Source of the DNA: Neobacillus massiliamazoniensis
Lineage (GTDB): Bacteria; Bacillota; Bacilli; Bacillales; Cytobacillaceae
DNA length: 64,000 nucleotides
Assembly: GCF_001048695.1 (NCBI RefSeq)
Contig: NZ_CVRB01000006.1
Location: forward strand, 124,001 to 188,000
Direction: 5' to 3'
Shown here piece by piece: positions 44,272 to 52,745 of this stretch. Each line of letters starts with the position of its first letter. Positions within the stretch are counted from its first letter, which is position 1. Made by a program: the position numbers and the translations under genes. The notes under the pieces were generated by a model that was given only the letters and a program-made list of their open reading frames with translations, ran no database searches and was not told the DNA's origin.

Positions 44272-45122
44272 CGTAAATCTCTCCTAACTCGACGCATCAT
44301 TCGCTGATTAATCCACATTGCTACGATCATAGTTGACGCTAATAGAACACCCAGGGCACTACCTAGCTGTGGATTCATTGTAACTTCACTGGAAACAAGA
44401 TTCGCTATTTGCAATGATAATAGATTATAGTTGCTGCCGACTAAGGCATAGGCTGTTGCATAAGCCCCCATGGCATTTGCAAACAAAATACTGAATATAC
44501 CAACAATACTAGGTAACAAGACTGGTAGTCCAATATGAATCCAAAACTTCAGTTTAGAAGCTCCTAATAACGCAGCAGCTTCTTTCCATTGATGTTTAAT
44601 CCCCTGAAAGGAAGGATAAAGAAGCATAATTGCCAGTGGTATTTGAAAGTAAACGTAAACGAGAATTAATCCAGTCCAGGAATATAAATTAAAGTGGGCA
44701 AACACATTCATTCCAAGCTTGGCAAAGAGTAAAGTAAATAGCCCATTGTTTCCGAGTAAAATAATGTATGAAAATGAAAGAGGAAGTCCTTCAAAATTAG
44801 AAGTCATATTGGCAATCATTAGTAGCCGGTTTTGTGCTTTTTTTGAGAATTTTGTAAAGGAATAAGCCAAAACAACTGCCACAATGATAGAAGTTATTGC
44901 AGAAAATAATGAAATAAGAACACTGTTTTGAATTCCTTGCAAGTAAAATTTACTTTTGAATATAGTTATATATTGATCCAATGAAATTTTGATTCCATCG
45001 TCTGCATGGAAGCTATCTTTTAACATGGAAACTAACGGTCCAATTTCAAAGCCAATAACCAGAATGAAAAATGGCAGTAAAAGAGCTAATAAAAACAGCT
45101 TTTGTTTTTTTATTTTTTGCAA
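44268..45122 (-). CDS. ABC importer permease (PotB/CysT-like)
   Basis: 284 residues, six membrane segments, EAA loop EAAALLGASKLKFWIHIGLPVLLPSI. The TTG at 45122 has GAGGAGAG seven bases upstream; codons before it overlap the ribosome site. A perfect 17-bp inverted repeat and a GC-rich repeat element separate it from the phosphodiesterase gene that precedes it on the minus strand. Confidence 0.88.
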   Translation of the reverse strand: MQKIKKQKLFLLALLLPFFILVIGFEIGPLVSMLKDSFHADDGIKISLDQYITIFKSKFYLQGIQNSVLISLFSAITSIIVAVVLAYSFTKFSKKAQNRLLMIANMTSNFEGLPLSFSYIILLGNNGLFTLLFAKLGMNVFAHFNLYSWTGLILVYVYFQIPLAIMLLYPSFQGIKHQWKEAAALLGASKLKFWIHIGLPVLLPSIVGIFSILFANAMGAYATAYALVGSNYNLLSLQIANLVSSEVTMNPQLGSALGVLLASTMIVAMWINQRMMRRVRRDLR

Positions 45123-45156
45123 GATATTTCTCTCCTCATAATGTGCTAGCAATTAA

Positions 45157-45195
45157 TTTGAATCGATTTAGCTAAATAAGCTAAATCGATTCAAA
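45157..45195. promoter_or_regulatory. Perfect 17-bp inverted repeat upstream of the ABC permeases
   Basis: TTTGAATCGATTTAGCT and AGCTAAATCGATTCAAA are exact reverse complements with a five-base spacer. Lacking a T run, it is a poor terminator; it could be an operator (each arm also contains ATCGAT) or an RNA hairpin that protects or limits the downstream transcript. Confidence 0.6.
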
Positions 45196-45301
45196 CTATA
45201 CATGTGAATTTTCTTCTGAAAGCACAGAAGACATGTAAGCATAGTTTACAAAGTTTAGCTCCTCAGTAGTCGAATCTATTTCATAATCTGTTAAACATGT
45301 C

Positions 45302-45430
45302 TGTTGATTTCCGCTCCAGTCACTCTTTCCGCGGGCGGTCCGGGGAGACTCCTCGGCGCTTTAGCGCCTGCGGGGTCTCCCCTGCCCCGTACTCCCGCAG
45401 GAGTCGAGCCTCTTCCCGCTCCAATCAACA
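45302..45430. repeat. GC-rich structured repeat element, copy 2
   Basis: Same boundaries (TGTTGATTTCCGCTCC ... CGCTCCAATCAACA) and internal palindromes as copy 1 at 37485, with several substitutions. It sits between the phosphodiesterase gene and the permease genes of the importer locus. Confidence 0.85.
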
Positions 45431-45472
45431 ATAAGTTTTAACATAGCTTTCATAATAGAGAATCTGTAATTT

Positions 45473-46306
45473 TTAAAGGACGACCGTTTCTTTTAACCCA
45501 GGGATTCGATATGCAATCATTTTTTCTGATTGTTCAATACCTAAGAGTTCACAAACGAGTGGCGCAAAAGCCAATTGTGGAACGACTTCCTCGTGAATAC
45601 CAGTTTCAATTCTTGGGCTGATGATGAAAAGCGGTACGTCCCGTTCACCATTCGTAATACCACCATGATTGCCATATTCACTCATACCATGGTCAGAGGT
45701 AATTAAAATATGGTAACCAGCTTTCATCCAAATAGGTAGAAGCTGTGCTAATAAGCTGCCCATTTTTAAAATTTGCTCACGATATTCCTTAGATTCCGAA
45801 CCGTAATTTTCCCCCTTTACATCCACTCCCATAGGATGAATGTAGAGAAAGTGAGGATCATACTTTCTGCGTAAAGCCTCAGCATCCATCAAAACATGAC
45901 TGTCTGGATAGTCATCATCCCAATAAAACTTTCCGTATTGAATTGGCATAGACTCATTTTCCTGCTCGCGGTCTTCAATAAAATGGAATGGAGCACGATT
46001 ATAAAGTTCGCTTACCCAGTAATAAGATGCCGTTGCATTTATTAAGCCATTTTCTTTCGTAAGATGAAAGAGGCTTTTCTCGCTAGAAAGTCGAACTGTT
46101 TGATTTGACGTAATTCCATTCATTGATGCAGGTGTACCTGTCAGTAAGACTTCATATAATGGGCGAGAAAGACTAGGAAGCTCCGACTTTACTTTATATA
46201 GTGCAGCTTGATTCGTTTCAACCAGGTGTTGAATAAAACCTAATGCTTCACACCCCTTATCGTATCGCATGCCATCAACAACAATCGCTATAACTTTATT
46301 TGACAT
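45473..46306 (-). CDS. Alkaline phosphatase-superfamily phosphodiesterase/nucleotide pyrophosphatase
   Basis: 277 residues. The N-terminal metal site is AIVVDGMRYD; a nucleophile threonine or serine is expected in SLSRPLYEVLLTGTPAS; and the C-terminal TSDHGMSEYGNHGG supplies Asp/His/His metal ligands, as in the type I phosphodiesterase/NPP family. No signal peptide is present, so it should act in the cytoplasm on an imported phosphodiester or phosphonate. Its start lies 11 bases inside the substrate-binding lipoprotein gene, indicating coupled translation. Confidence 0.82.
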   Translation of the reverse strand: MSNKVIAIVVDGMRYDKGCEALGFIQHLVETNQAALYKVKSELPSLSRPLYEVLLTGTPASMNGITSNQTVRLSSEKSLFHLTKENGLINATASYYWVSELYNRAPFHFIEDREQENESMPIQYGKFYWDDDYPDSHVLMDAEALRRKYDPHFLYIHPMGVDVKGENYGSESKEYREQILKMGSLLAQLLPIWMKAGYHILITSDHGMSEYGNHGGITNGERDVPLFIISPRIETGIHEEVVPQLAFAPLVCELLGIEQSEKMIAYRIPGLKETVVL

Positions 46307-47411
46307 TTACTACTACCTCATCTTGCCATAATTGTGGTAACGTTTTAGCTGTTTTTTCCCAAGCTTTAGGGTCTTTAATAGGTCTTGCATTTTTGTATTC
46401 CTCTTTTGGAATTAATTTGTCTTGAACATCTTGTGGAAGTTTTACATCATCACGAATTGGACGAGCATACCCTCTCGCCAAGTTAATTTGTCCTTGGTCA
46501 CTAAGGATATATTCTCTAGTCGCCATTGCAGCATATGGATGTTTTGCATATTTATTAATAATGGTCGTGTAGCCACTTACTACGGAACCTTCTTTTGGAA
46601 TGCATACATCAAATTGATTACGGTTGATTTGGTTAGCATAACCTAGTGCATTGAAATCCCATACAATTGCAACTGGTACCTCGCCTTTTTCAATATTAGC
46701 TGGTTTTGCATCTGTTAGACTTAGACGTCCTTGCTTGGCAAGCTTCGCAAAAAAGTTGAGCCCTGGTTGAATATTTGATTCACTACCACCGTAGGCCATT
46801 GCTGCAGCAAGCACACCCATCTGATTCTGTGCTCCGTTCAGAACATCGCCAATCGTTACTTTATAATTTCCCTTTAATATGTCATCCCAGGATTTTGGAG
46901 GGTTTTTTACCAAGTTTTTATTTGTTAAAAAGGCAATCGTTCCTTGGTATCCAACGACATAATTCCCTTTATCATCTTTCGCCCATGAAGGTACATCATT
47001 CCAATGAGACGTTTTATAAGGTAGAGTCAATCCTTTTTGTACTGCAATTGGAGCAAAAGATATCCCCACGTCACCGATATCAGCTGTTGCATTGTTTTTT
47101 TCAGCTTCAAATTTTGCAATCTCTTCGGCACTGGACAAATCAGTATCTGTATGTTTCAAATTATATTTTTTGGTGATATCACCCCATGTTTGTCCCCAAT
47201 TCGCCCATGTATCAGGCATACCAGCACTATTGATTTCCCCTTCTTTTTTTGCTTTTGCTTCGATTTCTCCGACTGTTAACTTATTTGGATCACTAATGGA
47301 CTGAGCAGTTGATCCTTCCTTTGTCCCACATCCAGCTAAACCTAGTAAACTTAAACCTAACACTGCAGCTTGAATTGATCTAATAGATTTCTTGCCCAAT
47401 TTACGATTCAT
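46296..47411 (-). CDS. ABC importer substrate-binding lipoprotein
   Basis: 371 residues. The signal ends LLGLAGC (lipidated Cys). The mature part (AKKEGEINSAGMPDTWANWGQTWGDITKKY; ADIGDVGISFAPIAVQKGL; LARGYARPIRDD) is a cluster-D/F type periplasmic-binding-fold protein related to the PotD/AfuA group. GGGGGAA precedes the ATG. It is the first gene of the locus. Known relatives bind polyamines, iron, thiamine, phosphonates or phosphate esters; the neighbouring phosphodiesterase and HAD enzymes favour an organic phosphorus compound here. Confidence 0.85.
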   Translation of the reverse strand: MNRKLGKKSIRSIQAAVLGLSLLGLAGCGTKEGSTAQSISDPNKLTVGEIEAKAKKEGEINSAGMPDTWANWGQTWGDITKKYNLKHTDTDLSSAEEIAKFEAEKNNATADIGDVGISFAPIAVQKGLTLPYKTSHWNDVPSWAKDDKGNYVVGYQGTIAFLTNKNLVKNPPKSWDDILKGNYKVTIGDVLNGAQNQMGVLAAAMAYGGSESNIQPGLNFFAKLAKQGRLSLTDAKPANIEKGEVPVAIVWDFNALGYANQINRNQFDVCIPKEGSVVSGYTTIINKYAKHPYAAMATREYILSDQGQINLARGYARPIRDDVKLPQDVQDKLIPKEEYKNARPIKDPKAWEKTAKTLPQLWQDEVVVNVK

Positions 47412-47474
47412 TAACGATTCCCCCGTTTGATGTTGGTTTGTTGTTGATTGTTTACTGTTTCAGTATAACTTCAC

Positions 47475-47504
47475 ATTGTAAACTCCACATTAAGCCAATG
47501 TAAA
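47475..47504 (-). promoter_or_regulatory. Candidate promoter with overlapping inverted repeat for the ABC importer locus
   Basis: On the minus strand TTTACA and TACAAT are separated by 18 bp, about 65 bp before the lipoprotein ATG. ACATTG (47473-47478) and CAATGT (47496-47501) form an inverted repeat across it, a possible DeoR-family operator. Confidence 0.45.
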
Positions 47505-47563
47505 AGGTTTGTATATTAATATTAAGTGCCTTTCACTGATCACTTTTCAGTTTGAAAGAATCG

Positions 47564-47576
47564 GGTGTCAGGCACC
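47564..47576. repeat. Dispersed palindromic repeat unit
   Basis: GGTGTCAGGCACC immediately before the bpr terminator. Confidence 0.7.
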
Positions 47577-47582
47577 AACATA

Positions 47583-47622
47583 AAAAAGGAGCACTGCCAC
47601 ATAAGGTGGAGTGCTCCTTTTG
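47583..47622 (-). terminator. Intrinsic terminator after bpr
   Basis: AAAAGGAGCACT and AGTGCTCCTTTT flank a 14-base loop that contains its own CCAC/GTGG pair. Confidence 0.85.
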
Positions 47623-47659
47623 AATAATACTATTCTAAACTTTGTTTATTACTCTTTTT

Positions 47660-50600
47660 TTATTTCTTCTTTACATTGATATACAATTTTCCGTCTGCGG
47701 TTTTTCTTGCTTCATTTCCATAAGAATCCACAGCTTTCACCTCAATGACAGCACCTGCAGCGACCATGTCTTTTGTTGCTGTATAATAGCCGACATAATA
47801 ACCTGGTGAAACCTCCATCATTGGAAGCTCTGTTACATTTGATGCTTGTAAAACTTTCGTTTGTGTAAGCGGCATATAAATGAGGAAAGTGGTTTTCAAG
47901 CCAGGCTCACTTGTAAACTCAATCTTTACACTCTCGCCTTTCTTCAATTCCTTATCCACATTTGGCTTTAGATTTGTAATCTCTGGAGCCGTGTATTTCA
48001 CGTCAACTTTTAACGATTTAGTAGTTGTATTTCCTGCTTTATCTTTGGCAACAACGTTGATTTGATTGATACCTTGATCCAACATAATTCTAGCTGAATA
48101 AGTACCATTTTCAACTTTTGCTATTGTCCCATTGACAGTGACGGAATCTAAATAATCATCCTTCACTTTTCCTTTTACCATCACCGTCTCCGTATTTTGT
48201 TTACTTCCATCTGTTGGAGAATCAATCGTTATCTCTGGTGCAACATTATCAAAGGTGATTTTGACTGGTGCGGATGCATCCGTCATCCCTTGCTCTGTGG
48301 AGGCCTTCGCTGTTAATTGGTTCTCACCCTTATTAAGTTTCACATCGACAGCATAGGTGCCGTCATCCTTTGTATCACCGGAAGCAATTTCGTTCCCATT
48401 ATTGAAGATGTGTACCTTTGTCGTTGGTGAAGATTCCCCTTTTACTGTTACTGTTTCAACATTGGTAAAGGTTCCATCAACAGGGGATGTGAGCGTTGGT
48501 GCTGTTACCTCATAATCAACCACGGCACGAATCATATAGTTGCCTTCTGCTTTCGGAGATTGTGTCCATGCACCACTAACCAACTGCCAGCTTCGACCCG
48601 CATTTGGTCCATTTTCATCTGTTGCCAAACCTGGAACATTTGGACTGGCTGCAGTTTGGATGTAGACCATATAGAAATCGCCTTCAACAATGATTCCTTG
48701 ACTGCTTAAATCTACTTGAGTCCATTGACCATTACGAAGGGCTGTAGCATCAAACGGACCGGCCAGCTTTTTACCTGGTGCTCCGTTCGGGCCAGAAGCA
48801 TCATATACTGCTACTTTAAAGGCAGTACCCCCTGGAACTGGCCACTCTGTATTCCAGAATCGGAACAAGCCGCTTCTAACCAATGCTTTTTTGTTCCCTT
48901 TTGCTAAGGACATTTTTACAGCCCAGCCATTTCCAGCATCGTAAAATGCACGTGCATTTTCTGCTGTTCCATCGTCATAGCCAATTTCACCTGGATAACC
49001 AATGAAAGGCTTAATATCAAAATTTTTCTCGATATTTCCTTTCAATTTAATTGTAGCTTCTTGACTGTAATAATGTGGTGCAATGACCTTCAGCGTATAG
49101 TCCCCTTCATAGGCAGTGATGTTAAAATGCCCATTTGCATCCGTTTGGACAGGCTGAACTGCAGCATCTTCCATAACATATACAGTAGCTCCTGCAACAG
49201 GCTCTCCCGTTGCTTGATTCTTAATGGTACCTGATACTGTACCCTTCGCTAATTCCTGAAGAGTAAAGTTTGCTGATGTTTCACGATCTTGTTCAATCTT
49301 GACTGTTTTGGTTTGGGATTGATACCCATATGCTTCAGCGATAGCTGTAAATGTTCCTGTCGCATGTGTCAACTCGAAACTGCCGTTTGCAGGATCGGTA
49401 TTTACGGAGCGGCCGGATTCTAAAACCGTTACTTTCGCATTCATTGGTAAAAGCATTGGCGCTGCATTTTCAGTGGCTGCTTCTTTTTTCACCTCAGGCA
49501 TCATGAGCGTGAATTGATCCGGATTTACCTTTTCTTTTTTAAGAGAATCGGCTGTAGGCTCTTCCTTACCCAATTCTACTGTTTGAGGTGTTGCTAGTGG
49601 TGAATTCGAGAGTTTCACATCATCTATATACCATCCTTGCTTTGTGACGCTGCCATCTGTTTTCAGATTGAAGGCAACATAAATTCTCTGACCTGCATAT
49701 TCACTTAAATCCACTTCACCGTCAACCCAGCCATTTGACACATTGTTAACGCGAAGTTTTTGAACCCAGTTAATACCATCTGTTGAAACATATACAAGCC
49801 CAAAATCATAGTTTCTTTCTAATTCATACCACTGCTTAAATTGAAGGTAGCTGTTTCCTGCTGGTAAATCTATCGGCGGCATTTGTAGTGAACAGTTTGC
49901 ATTATTCGCGTAGTTTCCACTTAGATTTGTCGCATATACTTTTTCACCAGAGAAGGCATTGTTAGGACCACTCGTCGGCTTACCCCACTGCCATGAATCA
50001 TTGGCGCCGTATGAAGTCCAACCGTCACGATTATTTTCAAAGTTTTGCTCATAACCAACTGTAATTCCTGGAAGAACCGTTAATGTATGTTCACTTACAG
50101 TTTCGTTTCCACCGAAATCAACTGCTTTCCATTTGTAAACGAGAGATGTACCTGTAATTGCTTCACCAGGAATTGTCACTCGGTATGTTCCATTTTTATA
50201 ATCACCGCTAACTCTTTGTGCTTTAATAGTTTCCCAAGAGCCATCATTCTTTTGATATTGTAGTGTTACATCTGTTACACTGATATTGTCGGCAGCTGAA
50301 GCTTCTAACGTTAAAGGCATTCTTGAATAAACCATGGCAGGTTGGGAATGCGTTAACACCGGTGCTTCACTGTCGTCTCCATTTTTTGTGACTTGGCCTT
50401 TCAGTTTCCCTAGGCCTGAGATAACAGAAGATACAGCATCGTATACATTCAATAAGCCTGATCCATACCCGTTATTTGGTGATGTTGGATATTTGCTATC
50501 TGTTAAAGGGATGGCAGTTGTTTGTAAAATTCTTTCAAGATCATTGACAGTTAAACTTGAATTTGCTTGTTTGAGCAAGGCAATTGCTGCTGAAACGTGT

Positions 50601-51937
50601 GGACCTGCCATCGAAGTACCATTCCATCCGCCTTCATAGCCTCCTCCAGGCACAGAAGAACGAATATTCACACCAGGTGCAGCAATTTCAGGCTTGATTT
50701 CCCCATATGGAGACGGTCCAAGTAATGAAAAGCCGCCAAGTTTGTTGTTGATATCGGTAGCTCCAGTCGCAAAAGATTCTGGGTAGTTAGCAGGATTAGC
50801 TACAGATCCAGGACCACCAGGATTACTTAAGTTTGTATTTCCAGCAGAGAATTCTGGGAAGATATCTGCTGCTCTCCATGCCTGAACCATTGGGCGGAAC
50901 CACTCATCAAGCCCAGGACCACCACCCCATGAATTATTAATTACATCAGGTGCCATATCAGGGTTTCCACCAGGAGCCATCATCCATTCACCGGCGGATA
51001 ATATATCTGCGTCTGTTCCACCATTTGCAGTGAATGCCTTTGCAGAGATAAATTTCGCACCAGGTGCAACACCGACTGCATTAGATCCATTTGACTCAGA
51101 TCCTACCATTGTCCCGGTAGTATGTGTACCATGTCCTTGATCATCATATGGGGTAGTTCGCCTTAATACTGCGTCAAACCAACTATACGTATTATCTACT
51201 TGCCCTGTTGTCTTATTATAGCCGCGATATTTTTCTTTTAAGGCAGGATGATCCCATTGAACCCCAGTATCAATAGATCCAATCACAACTCCGCTGCCAT
51301 CAATCCCCATTGCCCATACCGCTGGCGCTCCTACCCGATCAACATTCCATTCAATCGCTGTTGGAGCAGAAGCTGGTTCTTGAACCGCGGTTCCTGATTT
51401 TTCTGGAACGAACAATTGTCTTGTTTCGTTCGGAAGAATTTTTTCAACCTCTTGGAATGCTGCTGCCTTTTCCATTACTTCTTTTGTCGCAGTTACCGCA
51501 ATGCCATTAACGATATAGTAGGAGCGAATATCCTTTGCCGCTCCAGCTTTTTCTTGTTCCTGTAGAAAAGCTAGCAATTCAGACTGTGTTTCTTTTGCAG
51601 TTGCTTTTAACTCTGAAACGATGGAAGAACGCTTCATTGATTTGGTTTTTGCAGGCGTTGCCTTCTGCAGTGTAGCTTTTTCTACTGCAGCTTTGGCGAC
51701 ATTTGCCGCATCAACCTGTTCTTTCATTTTGATGAGGAAGGTTACCTGATTATCTTTTTCAAACTGTTTGTATAACGAACTCTTTACTTTTTCCTTCGGT
51801 GTTGCCATAGAATCCTTAGCAGACACACTTACACCATTTGTTGATGCGTTCACTTTCATTTGTGGCTGCATAAGCATCGGTAAAATTAGAAAGATTGTGA
51901 GTAGAATCGATACCTTTCGGCGATCCTTTTTTTTCAT
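47660..51937 (-). CDS. bpr: Bacillopeptidase F (secreted S8 serine peptidase)
   Basis: 1425 residues, very close to the 1433 of B. subtilis Bpr. Signal peptide (residues 1-31), inhibitor propeptide (VTFLIKMKEQVDAANVAK...YYIVNGIAVTATKEVMEK), subtilisin domain with Asp223, His269 (GHGTHTTG) and Ser442 (NGTSMAGPH), then a long C-terminal region: an Ig-like segment, a MAM/jelly-roll-like immune inhibitor A-type domain (GYEQNFENNRDGWTSYGAND...GWYIDDVKLS), carboxypeptidase regulatory-like domains (GTVSGTIKNQATGEPVAGATVYV) and Big-type repeats (TLTSPVDGTFTNVETVTVKGE; ITIDSPTDGSKQNTETVMVKGK). GGGGGGAAGAGG precedes the ATG. It is monocistronic, with its own terminator. Confidence 0.93.
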   Translation of the reverse strand: MKKKDRRKVSILLTIFLILPMLMQPQMKVNASTNGVSVSAKDSMATPKEKVKSSLYKQFEKDNQVTFLIKMKEQVDAANVAKAAVEKATLQKATPAKTKSMKRSSIVSELKATAKETQSELLAFLQEQEKAGAAKDIRSYYIVNGIAVTATKEVMEKAAAFQEVEKILPNETRQLFVPEKSGTAVQEPASAPTAIEWNVDRVGAPAVWAMGIDGSGVVIGSIDTGVQWDHPALKEKYRGYNKTTGQVDNTYSWFDAVLRRTTPYDDQGHGTHTTGTMVGSESNGSNAVGVAPGAKFISAKAFTANGGTDADILSAGEWMMAPGGNPDMAPDVINNSWGGGPGLDEWFRPMVQAWRAADIFPEFSAGNTNLSNPGGPGSVANPANYPESFATGATDINNKLGGFSLLGPSPYGEIKPEIAAPGVNIRSSVPGGGYEGGWNGTSMAGPHVSAAIALLKQANSSLTVNDLERILQTTAIPLTDSKYPTSPNNGYGSGLLNVYDAVSSVISGLGKLKGQVTKNGDDSEAPVLTHSQPAMVYSRMPLTLEASAADNISVTDVTLQYQKNDGSWETIKAQRVSGDYKNGTYRVTIPGEAITGTSLVYKWKAVDFGGNETVSEHTLTVLPGITVGYEQNFENNRDGWTSYGANDSWQWGKPTSGPNNAFSGEKVYATNLSGNYANNANCSLQMPPIDLPAGNSYLQFKQWYELERNYDFGLVYVSTDGINWVQKLRVNNVSNGWVDGEVDLSEYAGQRIYVAFNLKTDGSVTKQGWYIDDVKLSNSPLATPQTVELGKEEPTADSLKKEKVNPDQFTLMMPEVKKEAATENAAPMLLPMNAKVTVLESGRSVNTDPANGSFELTHATGTFTAIAEAYGYQSQTKTVKIEQDRETSANFTLQELAKGTVSGTIKNQATGEPVAGATVYVMEDAAVQPVQTDANGHFNITAYEGDYTLKVIAPHYYSQEATIKLKGNIEKNFDIKPFIGYPGEIGYDDGTAENARAFYDAGNGWAVKMSLAKGNKKALVRSGLFRFWNTEWPVPGGTAFKVAVYDASGPNGAPGKKLAGPFDATALRNGQWTQVDLSSQGIIVEGDFYMVYIQTAASPNVPGLATDENGPNAGRSWQLVSGAWTQSPKAEGNYMIRAVVDYEVTAPTLTSPVDGTFTNVETVTVKGESSPTTKVHIFNNGNEIASGDTKDDGTYAVDVKLNKGENQLTAKASTEQGMTDASAPVKITFDNVAPEITIDSPTDGSKQNTETVMVKGKVKDDYLDSVTVNGTIAKVENGTYSARIMLDQGINQINVVAKDKAGNTTTKSLKVDVKYTAPEITNLKPNVDKELKKGESVKIEFTSEPGLKTTFLIYMPLTQTKVLQASNVTELPMMEVSPGYYVGYYTATKDMVAAGAVIEVKAVDSYGNEARKTADGKLYINVKKK

Positions 51938-52538
51938 CCTCTTCCCCCCAAAGTATTTTATTTAATCAATAAATCTACTATCCTCCTTTCCTCGCACACT
52001 ATTATGTAAAAACTAGGTGCTACTTTAAAAATATCCGTTTAAAGCTTGGATTTGTGTCGAATGATGGCGAAGAAATTCAAATATTCAGAAAATGGTAGTT
52101 TGGTTGCTGTTGGAAAAATTGGGAATTTGGTACAAACGGATGTGGTCATTACTTGTCACAGTTAAAAAATATATCTTTGTACCTATTTTCTAGGTAATAT
52201 TACGGGGTTTATTTCCGTTTTTTTCTAAAAATAATTCATAAATCCTAGTTCAAATAGATAAATATAGTTAAATTTTAACATCCCTAAATTTGATGGGATT
52301 ATTTTCCTAACTTTCACAAGGTTTAAAGACTCATTCTCAAAAAAGAGCAACCGTATTTTATCCTTTACCCCTAATTATTAAAAAAAATGTCGAAAACTTC
52401 CTTCTAATAGTCTATACAAGTATTGGTAAATTAGGTATTAATACACTCCAAGTCATAACCAATAATAGATATAATATTAGAAGAATAATAACAGATGTGG
52501 TTAATACTTCTAAATAATGTCATGTTACTGATTCGATC
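51938..52538. other. Long intergenic region between bpr and the GH84 gene
   Basis: About 600 bp with no gene I can support. A 34-codon frame at 52061-52165 (MMAKKFKYSENGSLVAVG...) is protein-like but has no ribosome site. Near the right end are the inverted repeat TATTGGT (about 52422) and ACCAATA (about 52458), and a TATAAT at 52470-52475 without a good -35 box, probably the GH84 promoter region. Confidence 0.45.
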
Positions 52539-52599
52539 AGGCAGGGCGACACATTCGAAAGGGTCATTCCCCTTTGGTTCGTGTTTCCCTGCCTTTTTT
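52539..52599 (+). terminator. Long leader hairpin/terminator upstream of the GH84 gene (possible attenuator)
   Basis: AGGCAGGG...CCCTGCCT encloses ACAC/GTGT, CGAA/TTCG and AAAGGG/CCCTTT pairs, forming one long interrupted stem that runs into six T residues. No gene precedes it on this strand within 600 bp, so it most likely ends a leader transcript of the GH84 gene or a small RNA. Confidence 0.65.
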
Positions 52600-52745
52600 G
52601 CCTTTATGGTTGAACAAGCTTATGCTTTTTCAATATCTAGAATGAAATGGAGAAGGAGGGAGCGTATAAAACTATGTAATTATGTCTATGCAATATGTAC
52701 TTGAGCAAAAAGGAAAACAAAAATTGGGAAGAAGAGGTGGAGAGG

